Notes: generated by a model not told the origin, from the letters alone. 64,000 nt of DNA from Delphinapterus leucas (GCF_002288925.2 NW_022097996.1:10238451-10302450); one strand, 5' to 3'; positions 43,521-55,652 are shown, counted from the stretch's first letter. A program made the numbers and translations.

Positions 43521-44669
43521 GAAACGGAAAGAGCAGACTCTCCCTTTGCTCTGCGTTCTCTCTTGATGACATCATGCCCTTCCACTACCTGCACTGGGGA
43601 AGACCAGGCTGGTGACAGGACTCAGGTTACAGGTTGTTGTGAGGATGAAATAATATGAAAGCACAGCCTTGTTGCTCAATACTTGTGTCTTCTTTAAACA
43701 TAAGCTGACTGAAAACATGGGGGTGGAGTGGAGAAAGGCCGAGTCAGTGACTCGCGTTGGAATCCTAAACCCACTTAGTACTATAGCTGAGCTCAGGGCT
43801 TCTGTGCTGGGCTGCTCTGCGGGCACCTTTCACGTGGATGTGTATGCGATCCGTGGACATTTAGGGCTGGTGCCGACTCTAATGGGCAACGTGGTGGCCC
43901 TGGGGCTTCAGGCCCAGCCAGCCATGATGACACCAGCCTGTGTCTTCATTTGTTAATGGGGGAAGATGAGCGTTGACCACGAGGGGTGCATAAGGGTGGC
44001 CTAGATAGAGAAGCAGCACATGGTGGGCCTCAGATGGCAGTTCCCTCCTTGGAGGAGGAGTCCTCCAGGTGGACAGAAGGGTATTCTAGGCATGTGGAGA
44101 CAGGAAGAGATAAGGCTGCACATTTGGCTGTAGAAAAGCAACTGGTTTGCCCCTTGTTACAGGCATGTTTGATAATCTATGTTAAAATCAGACTCTTTAA
44201 AAGGTCTGTAAGCTTAGTTTCTGGAGCTGCCTGCACGGAGTTCAACACAAGCGTACAGAGGGCACACACAACCCTAAGGCACAGATGGGGCACTGCTTCT
44301 CCTCCCTGCCACGGAAGGTGGCCAGCCTCCCTCGGGGGACTCCCTAAGTGGATGTGGCTACCTGTGCGCACTCATGGGAGACCGCAGTCCATGCTAATAC
44401 TGGACTTCCCGGGAAGCCCCCAGAATGACAGTGATATTTGGAAATGCTTTTTGCTGTTGCAGAGTCTCAGCTAGTTTCTTGTCCCTCAAAGCGTGGATCT
44501 GACAATTTGTAACCCTAGACTTACGTGAATGAAACAGAAGGAATGACCAGAGGATGGGAGAGAAGGCAAAAGTTAGAGATTCTAGCAAAAAAATAAGATT
44601 CTACTGCCAACAGATAAGAAACTCCCATGTTAAAATGGGCCAGATACTGCACTTGTTACATATTGGTCA
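43521..44669. other. Unique sequence, no gene identified
   Basis: A 162-codon plus frame (43986-44474) shows no domain and is overlapped by antisense frames. No repeat recognised. Confidence 0.45.
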
Positions 44670-45085
44670 TAATAGCCAGTACCTGTAGTGTGTTTTACAT
44701 TCCGCAGGCCCTGGTCTAAGAAACTGACATACGTGAGCTCATTTAATCCTGACAACTACTGCACGGGGGAGAAACTGTTATCATTTCCACTTTACAGACA
44801 GGAAACTTGCTGAGAGGCAGAGTTTTCTTGCTCGAGGTCACACATCTGTTGAGAAGCCTCTTCACTGGAGTTAACCGCATTTTACATAATGTCGTGGTTT
44901 ATGCAGTGTCTCTCAAATGGGACCCCACTGGACCTTGCGCTTACCCTGACAGATGGGCGATTCTCTCATGTTATAAATTGGAGGGGGGGGGGAGTGTGTA
45001 GCTGAAAAAGGGGAGGGGACTTGCCCACAGCTTCAGAGTTAATAAAGGAGCCCAGGTTTTCAGAACCTAGATCTTGAGCTCTTTC
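44670..45085 (-). repeat. MIR relics (antisense), probably two pieces
   Basis: First piece 44670-44855: 'gagctcatttaatcctgaca', 'catttccactttacagacag', 'ctcgaggtcacacatctgtt'. Second piece about 45007-45085: 'gggacttgcccacagcttca', 'ggagcccaggttttcagaac'. Both follow the MIR complement. A run of ten or more G lies between them (about 44983-44993). Confidence 0.8.
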
Positions 45086-48000
45086 ATCAGCTTAAGGGTC
45101 TGTGGGTTCTTTATGAACAAAATTTTGTTTTTCATTAGATGATAATCTTAAAAAACAACAACAACCCACAAAAACCTTTGGAAATGAAAACTTGCATTTC
45201 GAAAGCTGTTTTCATAGAACAGGCTTTGGCTTTTAAGTTGTACTTTTCAGTATTCGTTTGTGTTAGCAGACATGTTTTCCTTTGAGAGGGCTCCACATTC
45301 ATTCCTAAGTTGGGGAAACAGTGAGCTCTACCAGGCCCTTTTACTTGGCGATAATGTATTTTTAAAGTCTCATTTTTTATTTGAATAGATTTCGGTCTGT
45401 TTTTGATAATTTAAAAACAACAAAACCCCTCCAGGTGATTTAACAGAAACTTGAGTCAAAAGCGGAGCTATGTGAGTGGGCCTGAGATGGTTGCTAAGGA
45501 GTCATTCAATACAGATCAGAAACACAAGCTGCAGCTTTAAACGTTTCACGCAGAGGCCGACAGGATCCTGCCTAACTGATCTTTCTCACGAGGTGGTCAT
45601 TTGAGCAAGTGCACGTATCTCTAGGAGAGCCAGGCCAGCCGGGCTGTGGAGGCGCCAGGCACCACAGATGCCGGGGACAGTGCTTGGCAGTCAGGGGAGA
45701 AGCTGAAGCTTCTAGCGGCAGAAAGGCTTGGTAAAAGAAATGTTCACGTATCGAGGTCTGGGGAAGTCATTCTGGCTTATCCATGAGTTAACTTGAATCT
45801 GATGCTAAACAGAACAGCCTGTTTGTGGCCTATCAAACACACACTGTGCGTCTGCTTTAATTATTAAAGAAAAGGGCGCACTGACTGGAAGAATGTCGAT
45901 GTTAAACATGAAGATTAAATGCCTCTCTGGCTGGGAAGCCAATGCCGATACTCCTTCCATGACAAGACTTCCTTCCCAGGTGCCAAGAGCATACTGACTC
46001 GCTGTGTATGTGCTGATCTTTTTTGTTTTTTGTTTTTTTTTCCCCCAAGACTGTGCTGAAAACCACGCTTCTCTGGGGCAGTTCCTCAGTTATCTGAGAG
46101 GCTGTGTTCTGGGCTATAATCGTCAGTTTGGCTCAAGATTGAGAAGTAGCTGACTTCCTTAAATGGCACTCACAGAAAGCCTCTGCAGTGCCACAGCGAG
46201 CCCACAGGAAGTCGACGCCGTTTGCCTTGTAGCAGTTTAACAAAATGGCAAACAGGACCCAGGAAGAAACAAACAGTGCCCCGGGCAGGAAACCCAAACC
46301 GGTAAACTCACAGCAAATGTCACTGCGTTTACAGGGAGAGGAAAAAACCTTACGTGATTCTTCCTTGTATGTTGAAGATTTTATTTTTCAAACCTTTAGA
46401 AGAATCAATTCCATTTAATAAACCTTTGTAAAATGCCACAGAAGCCAAGGGATGCAGGGTTAAGCTATGTTCTTAAGAACTGACCCTCTCCAGGCTGAGT
46501 CTCCTTAGATTACCTGGAAGTTACATAGAGGCAGTTCTATAAAGATGAAACTTTGAAAAAGCCAGTCTCTTTCCTATTTTTAGATTTGGGCCAGTTTTCC
46601 ATTTTTTTGCTTTCACAAAAAAGTTTAACCCTGATTTTTCTCCATTTAAAACAAACCAAAATCGATTTAAAGAATTAAAATAAAGGGAACAGCACCTGTG
46701 GATGTGCCTCTTGACATCCACAGATGTCACCCAAACCCAGACACATGCACGGCAGACTCTGCCTGCTCAGGACAGACCAATGGGGAAGCCAAACGCCTCT
46801 CTGGGAGAAAGTGCCGCCCACGGTGTTTTGCAATTGTCAAGAGTGTGCAAAGTACAGACGATTAAAAATGTGAAAGGCTGGTTTCAAGCTTGAAACATAA
46901 GCCTACAATCTTGCTTCTTCTCTCCCCATCACACTGTTATTTCAAACCAGAATGATGTCCGTGAAAAGAAAAGCTCATTTTCTTGACCTGTGCTGGAAGG
47001 CATATGTAGTTATAGGTCAGAGATCAACGTGACAGTTTTCACATGTCCCAACCTGGCGTTTTGTCTGTACAGGATATAAATAACCTGCTGATAGAAACTG
47101 GATATAAATAACCTGCTGATAGAAACTAAGTGTCCTCCTCAAATGACATAGCCAGTTTTTAGTTCATAAACCATGCAGTTCAAATGAGATGATCAGTTTG
47201 CTTTTGTCACTGTGCTTGAGTCATGGTTAGGTCACTTGCAGGCCTCATGCAGAATTTAGAAATTGGATACAGGACTTAAGCCTCGAAACGGAAGTGACGT
47301 CTTGAGAACATGCAGGAGGGCGTGGTGCGGGGGCTCTGAGCGCCCAGGCTCCGTGGGCTTGGTCAGCAGACACCCGGCCCGGCCCTGAGTGCGGCTTCCA
47401 GTCTCTGTGGCTCCAGCGGGAGGGCGAGGGGGAGGCTCCTTGTCAGGGGGTCAGGGAGGTCCATGTGCTTCGTTCAGCCTCTGTGCTGAGTGTTCAACAC
47501 ATCCTGAATCTCTGTTTTCTGCCAGGGAGGATAGGTGTCAAGGTGCGCTGGTGTGGCGGTTATTTTAGATTTTTTACCATGTACGGACCTTGCAATCTGT
47601 AGCCAATCTTTCTGTAATAATTCCTGGTGCCAACCCCTGTGAAGAAGCAGAAAAACAAAAGTCAGAAGAGTCTCTTACTAAGCATTACTTTAGCAGCCCT
47701 CAAAAGCCAGCACACGTGCCCCTCGTAGCCGTCCTCCTTTTCCCACTCTCATTCACAGACCAAAGTCCTTTCCAGATCGAACCTCATTTGATTAAGTTTG
47801 GAACTTTAAAAACATTCTGAATTCAAGTTGCATTAAAACACAGGAACTGTATTTCAGAGACTGTGGGTTTACAATCCTGTGGGTACCATGCAGCACGGCT
47901 TCAGGTGTTATAGGTGAATGGGAAGTGGTGGATCTAACGTGTGAGATGTCCACACTCCAAGTGAAGCGAGACAGCGTTATGGTTTCCTGGAAGGTTGAAC

Positions 48001-48439
48001 GAGAGGTCAGGTATGGGAAGTGGAGTCTCCACAGCCGCCGGCAGCCAGGGTGCCCCGACCAAGCGAAGTGTCAGTGCCACTCACTCATCCAGAGCAACGA
48101 TTTTCACCAAACACCATCAGTGGCATTAAATTAGTGCTACTTAATTTGCATTTCATTCACTTTAATTTTTTTGGGGGGGGTATTAATTGGTATACTTGTT
48201 TTGATATACGAGCAGCGTAAGTACCAGGAGTTTATGTCAGTTTTATATTTGCATCCATTTGAGGAACACTAGCTGATTTAAGTCAATATTAAAGGTCCGT
48301 GAAGTTTTTTTCTTTAAAAGGAATCATTATCCTAAATGGTGCCGCTATAACGAAACATGATCACATTTAAGAAGCTGAGCTCCTAGGAGGATAAAGCATG
48401 GCTTATGTGGTATTAGCTATACGAGTGGCTAAGAGAACA
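45086..48439. other. About 3.3 kb unique sequence, no gene identified
   Basis: The longest stretch in the window in which I see essentially no recognisable repeat. Includes a 28-bp tandem duplication at 47069-47126 and a small GC-rich segment (47280-47440) with a few CpGs and a CRE-like 'tgacgtct'. Low repeat density makes it a reasonable place to look for conserved non-coding elements. Confidence 0.4.
47069..47126. repeat. 28-bp direct tandem duplication
   Basis: Two adjacent identical copies of a 28-base unit beginning 'ggatataaataacctgctga', interrupting otherwise unique DNA. Confidence 0.93.
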
Positions 48440-48610
48440 GGCTTTTGATCATTCAAAAGATACGGATTTAAGGTCTAGACCTGTCATTTTAAGGGCTGTA
48501 GCTTTGGCCAATTACTTAATTACATTTCATCATCTATAATAATGTACCTATGTTTTAAGGATATTAAATAGTAAATGAGATGGTCCTTGATATGTGCTTA
48601 GTCCGGAGTC
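48440..48610 (+). repeat. MIR-like relic (sense), low confidence
   Basis: 'tttggccaattacttaatta', 'atttcatcatctataataat' and 'tgatatgtgcttagtccgga' loosely follow MIR. Confidence 0.5.
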
Positions 48611-49659
48611 TGGAAAAAGCCAATTCCTCCAGGACACTGGCTGCTGCTGTTATTATTTTAGAGCTTTTCATGGTCTGATATCTGATTATATTTCTAGCTT
48701 CACTGCTTGCTACTATTCTCCCCTGAAACACTATGCTTCAGCCCCAGTGAAGATTTAACTTTTCTAAAAGCTCCCGGCGTGTCGGGCTCTGCCTAGCTTC
48801 CAGGCTTGGCTCATGCTGTGCCCTCTAGCAAACTGATCGAACCCAAGGAGGGGGTCGTGGGAACCTCTGATCCGGAGCTCGTCGGTCAGAAGCACAGTGA
48901 CAACCTAGACTTGCAATTGCCATCTGAGGTGGGGTCAGTCCCGCGGGACCGAACTGTAACCTGTGGAGTCTGATGCCACCTCCAGGGAGACAGTGTCAGA
49001 ACGGAGGCAATGGTAGGCCACCTGGCTGGTGGTGCAGAGCTGAGTGACGTGTGGAAACCCCACACCTCCGGCGCAATAGCGGTCACGTAAAGGAAGACGC
49101 TGGCATTTCTCTTTACCGTGCTCCTCCCCGCGGTGCACTGTGATTGCCGGTCGGCCTCCCCACGTGGTGGAAGCTCTATGTATCTTGTTCGTCACTTTGT
49201 ATTCCTAGCGATCAGTATGTGCATGAAATCAGATCACTGCTAGCCCCCCCCCCCAGTCTCGCCTAATTCTGTAGCCCAAACATTTACTATTTAGGAACAG
49301 GGTTTCCTACCGTGTTTTGTTTCCCCTCTTTCAAAAAAATTTCAAGTATTAAGAAAATGGAACTGAAACTGATGTGATGAAGGTAACAGAACCGTGTCAT
49401 GTGATAACAGGTCACTGGAGAATTTCCCTTTTAATCCGAGGATTATTAATATTCCGTCTTGCACAATTTCAACCTTGTCTTTGTGTTCTAATCATTACTT
49501 TTGTTCAACACTGTGGCTTGGGGTAGAGCAGGGGGAAGACAAAAACGTGAACAAATAATGGGTCAGGCAGCAGCTCAGACCCACCGGATCCAGGAAGACA
49601 TCTCACACCCCTCAGAGGGTACAACCACTTTATTGTTTGCACTCTCTCTTAAAGTTCTA
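48611..49659. other. Unique sequence, no gene identified
   Basis: Frames up to 86 codons, no domain. A C-run of 11 lies near 49243. No repeat recognised. Confidence 0.45.
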
Positions 49660-50140
49660 TATCCGTAAGCGTGTCCTATGACCCAGCAAGTATACTCCCA
49701 GAGTGAAAAGAAAAATGAATGCTTACAGCCAACAAAAGACATGTTACTCATAACAGCCAAAACAGGAAATAACCCAAATATCTATCAATAGTAGAATGGA
49801 TAAATTGTGTATTTTCACACAATGGAATATGATACTGCAACAAAAAAGAAAGAACTAGAGCTACCTGCAATGCCATGGATGAATCTTACAGACCTAATTT
49901 TGCATGAAAGAAACCAGATGTAAAAGATTTCATCAATGCAAAGTTCAGACACAGGCAAAACTAATTTTAACTGGTTACATTTGGAAGATGATATGGACTG
50001 AAAGAGGGAACAAGGGAGTCTTTGAAAGAGGGAACAAGGGAGTCTTCTGGAGTGCTGAAAAATGGTATATCTTGATCATTATTGCATGTACGTCTTAGCT
50101 CAATTTAAAAAAACTCAAGAGGGGGCACATCCATTTAATA
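49660..50140 (+). mobile_element. Old L1M-like 3' end (sense)
   Basis: 'gacccagcaagtatactccc', 'acatgttactcataacagcc', 'taacccaaatatctatcaat', 'atggatgaatcttacagacc' and 'gcatgaaagaaaccagatgt' follow the ORF2 C-terminus/3' UTR order of old L1s. Contains a 24-bp tandem duplication ('gaaagagggaacaagggagt' and following 4 bases) at about 50000-50047. Confidence 0.75.
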
Positions 50141-50479
50141 GATGTTCAATGTGTTTTGAGAGCTCAACTTGTCCAAAGAATTCAGCAAAATAAGGAAAAA
50201 GGATGAGAGGCAGGTGGTTAAGAAATCATTACTGGAGTGATCACTCTATTACATAGATGCCTCTGAAGTCATTCAATGCAGTGCTTTCTATTTCTAGAAT
50301 CCTGCATGCCAGAAACTATTTTTTTCATCCTCTTTCTCTGCACTTTAAAAGTTCACATTCAAACTGAACTATGCTCTGTGACATGACAGCATTCGTCAGA
50401 GGCACAGGCACCCTGAGATTAAAATGTGCTTTTCCTCATCACCTACATGTACAGACTACAGCATAAATCTAAGAATTCT

Positions 50480-51010
50480 GAGCAGAGAAGTGACATGATT
50501 GACTTACATTTGAAAGAGATCACTCTGACTGCTATTTTGAGAACAGAATGAAAGCTCCAGGAGGGCAGGGATTTTTACCTGCAGAATTGCTAGCACCCGG
50601 AGCAATGCCTGCATATATTAAGTACTCATTGAAATATCTGTTCGATGAATGAGTAAGTGACCAAGGGCAGAAACAGGGAGACCAGTTAAGAAGCTATTGC
50701 AATAATCCAGATAAGAGATGGTGGTGGCTCAAAGCAGAGTCAGGGTGGTGAAGAGTAGCTGGACCCTGGAAACATTTAAAGGCAGAGTCAAAAGAATCTG
50801 TTGATGGATGTAGGGTGGGACACACAGAGAGGGGCCTAAGATGACTCTAAGGTTTTTGGCCTGAGTACAGGAGTGGTTTGGAGAAAGAATGAACTGCCAG
50901 TTAGTGAGACTGAAAGATGGTGAGAAGAGGGTGGGGGAGGAGGACATCAGGAGCTCGGCTGTGGCTGTGCTGCAGGTGAAATGGCTATTAGACATTCAAG
51001 TGGGGATGTT
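50480..51010. repeat. Old repeats: L2 piece plus an unassigned dispersed repeat
   Basis: 50550-50660 follows the L2 3' end ('gaaagctccaggagggcagg', 'agtactcattgaaatatctg'). The flanks ('accagttaagaagctattgc', 'ctaaggtttttggcctgagt') belong to a dispersed mammalian repeat I recognise by style but cannot name. Confidence 0.5.
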
Positions 51011-51087
51011 GAGGAATACGTGATTTTGGAAGCCTTTCTTGCTCTTAGATGGTCTCTTTTCTTGGATGCTCTTTTGGAAAGAAATTT

Positions 51088-51557
51088 GTTTTCTTTATCT
51101 TAATTGAAGGATAATTGATTTATAATATTAGTTTCAGGTGTACAACACAGTGATTCAAAATTCTTATAGATTATACTCCATTTAAAGTTATGATAAAATA
51201 CTGGCTACACTCCTTGCTCTGTACAACATATCCTTGTAGCTTATTTTACACATAGTAGTTTGTGCCTTTTTTTTTTTTTTTTTTTGGTACGCAGGCCTCT
51301 CACTGCTGTGGCCTCTCCCGTTGTGGAGCACAGGCTCCGGACGCGCAGGCTCAGCGGCCGTGGCTCACGGGCCCAGCTGCTCCGTGGCATGTGGGATCTT
51401 CCTGGACCGGGGCACGAACCCTTGTTCCCTGCATCGGCAGGCGGACTCTCAACCACTGTGCCACCAGGGAAGCCCTAGTCTGTGCCTCTTAATCCCCTAC
51501 CTTCCTTCCCTCTCCCCACTGGTGACCACTAGTTTGTTCTCCATAGCTGTGAGTCTG
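51088..51557 (-). mobile_element. L1 3' end (antisense) with 14-bp TSD, interrupted by a CHR SINE
   Basis: 'taattgaaggataattgatt' to 'tccatagctgtgagtctg' is the complement of an L1 3' UTR. The TSD 'ttggaaagaaattt' is at 51074-51087 and 51558-51571. Interrupted by the SINE at 51268-51475. Confidence 0.95.
51268..51475 (-). mobile_element. CHR SINE, short form, nested in L1
   Basis: T-run then 'ggtacgcaggcctctcactg' to 'gtgccaccagggaagccc'. TSD 'tagtttgtgcct' (about 51256-51267) and 'tagtctgtgcct' (51476-51487), one mismatch. Confidence 0.97.
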
Positions 51558-51774
51558 TTGGAAAGAAATTTCTGACTGGGGCAGTTGTCTTACGAGGGGA
51601 GTTGGCTGAGGAGGAAGCAGGTGGGTGGAGGCTGGTGGAGTGGGCAGCTGAAGACAACCTGGGTCCTTTTTGATACTGCTGAATCAACAACTAACCAAGT
51701 CTGAAGCTGCTCTACCAAGGAAGCTGTTAGGAAATAATGTTTTCCGTTTGGTTTAAGCCATTTTGTTTTGGTAC

Positions 51775-52090
51775 TTTTTTGTATTGTACTAATATACATA
51801 AGATACTTATTTTAACCACTGTTAAGTGTACAGTTTACTGGTATTAAGTACCTTCACTCTTGTGCAACCCTCACCACCATCCGTCTCCAGAAGTAAAACT
51901 GAAACTGTACCTAGTAAACAATAGCTCCCTGTTCCCTCTTCCCCCTGTCCCTGGCGACCCCCCGCTCTACTTCCTGTCTCTATGGATTTGGTTACTCTAG
52001 GTACCTCATGTAAGGGGAATCATTCCGTATTTGTCTTGTGGTGACTGGCTTATATCTTCAAGGTTCATCCATGTTGGGTTTAAACCATGT
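51775..52090 (-). mobile_element. Old L1M 3' UTR fragment (antisense)
   Basis: 'accactgttaagtgtacagt', 'caccaccatccgtctccaga', 'tctctatggatttggttact' and 'aaggttcatccatgttgg' match the L1MB/L1MC-type 3' UTR complement. Confidence 0.85.
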
Positions 52091-52439
52091 GAGTTGAGTT
52101 CTGTGTTACTTGTAACTGAAAATGTTGTAACTGACATGTGAGCTTGAGGACAGGAAGAGATTAAACACGTGAGGTCAAGTCAGCACTTAAAACCATAAAT
52201 CAGGGTGGTAATTCTGACCATGCTGCTGTCCTATTGGCAAGTCCCAAGACAGCTCAGATTCCTCAGCCTGATTTTCACAAAGATTTTTACGTCCCATCTG
52301 GTTTACCTCTAGTTCCTGCCACAACTGACCTCAGTCCTTATAGTCCGGCGTTACCAAACCAGGCATAATTTCACTAATCCACTGGCTTGGCCGCTGCCCC
52401 TTCAGTGCTGCAGCCCATGCCCCAGGGCACTCCCATTCA

Positions 52440-52700
52440 TCCTTGAACCCTCACTCGGACACCACTTTCGCCAGGAGACCGCTGCACACACCTCCCCTCT
52501 CCACAGAGTCTGGCATTCATAACCCCCCTCTCCACGCTGGTGGGATCCTTTAGAGTTCTACTGTTTCAGTAGTCATGCTGTGCTTTATTTTACTTGCATG
52601 TCTAACCCCCTTCCTAGAATGTAAGCCTTTTGAAGTCAATGACTTCTGTCCTCAGGGCTTAGTACATATAATCAACAGGCAATAAATGCTTGCAGATTTA
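52440..52700 (+). repeat. L2 LINE relic (sense)
   Basis: 'ttattttacttgcatgtcta', 'tagaatgtaagccttttgaa', 'cagggcttagtacatataat' and 'aataaatgcttgcagattta' match the L2 3' end. Confidence 0.75.
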
Positions 52701-53052
52701 CTGTACTGTATTCAGTTATCATTGTGTTGTGTATATATAAAGAAATGTGCTCCTGGGGGATGTATTTTTTTTAAAAAAAGAAAGAAGAACTGGCCCTATG
52801 TTAGCTGCCAGGTAGTGGTAATGACTCAATGTAAAACGGATGAAGAGGGGTAGGGCTTCTTAATCTAGTTACAGATTTCCTACTTGGTTAGCTTACAGAT
52901 ATAGAGGCAGCTCTCTGATTTATACTATTACCTCTAACTAATAAAAAACTTCCCCTAAAATTTTCAGAAATATTTCTGGATTTTTAAAAAATTGAAGTAC
53001 AGTTCATTTACAATGTTACCTTAGTTTCAAGTGTATAGCAAAGTGATTCAGT

Positions 53053-53100
53053 TATGTGTGTCTGTGTGTGTATATATATATACACACACAGACACACATA
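53053..53100. repeat. 48-bp perfect palindrome (TG/TA/CA)
   Basis: The sequence is its own reverse complement over all 48 bases: arms of TG-rich and CA-rich repeats each carrying one matching interruption (tct / aga) around a central (TA)n. It can form a cruciform. Confidence 0.95.
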
Positions 53101-53430
53101 TAAGACATTGAATATAGTTCCTTGTGCGATATAGTAGGTCCTTGTTGGTTATCTATTTTACATATAATAGTGTATATCTGTTAATCCCAACCTCCTAATT
53201 TATCCCTCCCCCTACTTTCCCCTTTGGTAACCAACCATAAGTCTGTTTTCTATGTCTGTGAGTCTATTTCTGTTTTGTAAGTAAGTTCATTTGTATAATT
53301 TCCTTAGATTCCACATATAAGTGATATCATATATTTGTCTTTCTCTTGCTTACTTAATATGATAATCTATAGGTCTACTATGTTGCTGCAAATGGCATTA
53401 TTTCACTCTTTTTTATGGCCGTGTAGTATT

Positions 53431-53817
53431 CTATTTTCTGTGTGTGGGCGTTATTTTGTTCCTTTTTAAGGCTGAGTAGTATTCCATTGTACACACGCAC
53501 CACGTCGTCTTTATCCGTTCCTCTGTTGATGGACAGTTAGGTTGCTTCCACGTCTCGGCTGTTGTATCAATCAGTAATGCTGCAGTGAACACTGGGGCGC
53601 ATGTGTCTTTTCGAATTCGAGTTTTCTCAGGGTATATGCCCAGGAGTGGGATTGCAGGATCATATGGTAGCTCTATTTTTAGTTTTTTAAGGAGCCTCCA
53701 TACTGTTCTCCATAGTGGCTGCACCAATTTACATTCCCACCAACAGTGTAGAAGGGTTCCCTTTTCTCCACACCCTCTCCAGCACTGATTATTTGTAGAC
53801 TTTTTAATTATGGCCAT
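53431..53817 (-). pseudogene. L1 ORF2 C-terminal remnant
   Basis: A 128-codon minus-strand frame containing [36 protein letters not shown], an altered '[16 protein letters not shown]' (family: [14 protein letters not shown]) and [12 protein letters not shown]. It is open from the cysteine motif to the end, but truncated upstream by the L1's 5' loss. Confidence 0.9.
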
Positions 53818-53833
53818 TCTGACTGGTGTGAGG

Positions 53834-55323
53834 TTGGCTTTTTATACTTCTAATTTTACAAAATAGATGCCATTTCCCATGGGCTTAAAACAGTCTATTA
53901 CAGAGAATTTCAAATATACAAAAGGAGAGACAATGGTATATTGAACCTCCACAGACCCACTACCCAGCTTCAACGATTATCAATTCATCCATCACTTCTA
54001 ATGCTTCTGGCTGTCTACCCATGTGAAGTCACAAGACAGATTTAACATTTCCTTTTGGTTCTGTTCAGCTCAGTCACTGGAGACATGTTTAATTCCCCTC
54101 TTTCAAATAAAGATGATGGTAATCTTTACCATCTTCTTTACCAGTTATTACCAGATTGAAGCTGTGCAGCTGGTCAAAGAGCTTTACTTCCCCAAACATG
54201 CCACAAGCTTCATCTGTCCACCATAAATAGCTGTAGAGGTGAGAGAGAAGCTGTTCCTTACACCTAACACAGGACTCAACATCCCTGGACAACCACAAAG
54301 TGCCATGTTCTGGAGTGCCCTGATTTCCTAAGTGTGCCGGTTAAAGGAACAGCTTTACTGGGGTACAACTCAGCATTCCTCAGTCAGATTCCCATTGAGC
54401 ATGCAGGCTCCTCTACTTTTGCCCTAATACAGGAGGTGGGCGCTGGAAACTGCTACCACCTTGAGGAGAGGCACTCAGGCTTTGCTATGAGCCTTTTTGA
54501 AGGAAAGGCATATCTTTCAAGCTCCTCTCCTTGTTTTCAGTAACATGCTGTAGCACTGAGATGAAAAGTCTACTTCTAGACCTTCAGGGAGGCCTTAAGT
54601 CTTTTAACCTCTAGCCAGTCTGGACTCCAACCTCTTACTTAAATGACTAAACAAAAATATTCCCCATTTGTATTTCTCTGTGCCTCTTGTTTCTTGAAAG
54701 ATTCTTCCTCCGTTTCTACACTCTGCAGAACAGGCTGGCAAAAGTATTAGCATTCTTAGCCAGCTTAGAAGGGAACACACCAGCACCGGCGTGGGTGGAG
54801 GCCACACTCGGCAGCCTTCTCCTCCTTGGTTAGCAGGGCTCCTACAGTCCTCGTCACAGTAACTTTCCTCTTGTTAGCCAGCCAAGAAAAAGCAATTACC
54901 TTTCACAGCTGACGTCAGCCAAGCTGCTGGACTGACGTGGGCAGCTGTGTCACAGGCTCCTGCCCTTGAGGACAGACACGCAGCGGGGCTGTACAAGTAT
55001 CCGTGTTCTCTACCTGATCGCCTGCGTGCGATTCTGCCAATCCCTGGGCTGGGGGTGAGCAGGAGTAATCTCTGTGCAGCAGTCCTCAGGGAGCCCTAGC
55101 AGCAGAGCCAACAGTTGTCAGCGGAGCAGTAAGGATGGGGAGCAGAGGGGCAGTCCACATGCTTGCTTTGTTTTATCCTCCAAGTTGCTGAACCCACAAC
55201 CTGAATCTACCTATATCACGGGGGCCTTTTTCCTACTCCTGGAGGCAGGATAAATATTTTTTTCTTCACTACTTTACCAGCTATGATGATGATGAAAGGA
55301 GAGAAAGTGAAAAAGAATACCTT
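53834..55323. other. Mostly unique sequence, no certain gene
   Basis: 53880-54005 ('atttcaaatatacaaaagga', 'ccactacccagcttcaacga') resembles a dispersed old repeat I cannot name. A 69-codon minus frame (54089-54298) and a 69-codon plus frame (54334-54543) have no recognised family. CRE-like sites near 54910-54940. Confidence 0.4.
54910..54940. promoter_or_regulatory. CRE palindrome plus nearby half-site (candidate)
   Basis: The perfect cAMP-response element TGACGTCA is at 54910-54917, and a second TGACGTGG half-site at 54933-54940. A CCAAT box lies at about 55038 ('tgccaatccc'). No transcription start or gene is recognised next to it, so a promoter or enhancer role is inference. Confidence 0.4.
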
Positions 55324-55630
55324 GGGGCTCCCCTGGTGGCTCAGTGGTTAAGAATCCACCTGCCAATGCAGGGGACATGGGTTCAAGCCCTGGTCCGGGA
55401 AGATCCCACATGCTGCGGAGCAACTAAGCCTGTGTACCACCACTACTTAGCCCATGCACCTAGAGCCCGTGCTCTGCAACAAGAGAAGCCACCGCAATGA
55501 GAAGCCTGCGACCGCAACAAAGAGTAGCCCCTGCTCGCCACAACTAGAGAAAGCCTGAGTGCAGCAATGAGGACCCAAAGCAGCCAAAAAACCAAACCAA
55601 AACAAAACAAAAAACTATAAAAAAAAAAAA
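55324..55630 (+). mobile_element. CHR SINE, long form (sense), with (GT)n after its tail
   Basis: Head 'ctcccctggtggctcagtgg', body modules 'gaagcctgcgaccgcaacaa' and 'ctcgccacaactagagaaag', tail 'accaaaccaaaacaaaacaa' and an A-run. A (GT)8 repeat and G-run follow at 55631-55652. Confidence 0.95.
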
Positions 55631-55652
55631 GTGTGTGTGTGTGTGTGGGGGG

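Larger units (their letters stand above)
52982..53833 (-). mobile_element. 5'-truncated L1 3' end (antisense)
   Basis: 'aattgaagtacagttcattt' (3' end complement) through the 3' UTR to ORF2 C-terminal DNA, ending near 53833 ('ctgactggtgtgaggttgg'). The usual tract after 'caaagtgattcagttat' is replaced by a 48-bp perfect palindrome (53053-53100). Confidence 0.93.

Noticed and set aside
47280..47440. Possible CpG island or promoter
   Set aside because: Too short and too few CpGs by eye to be called an island; no associated gene.
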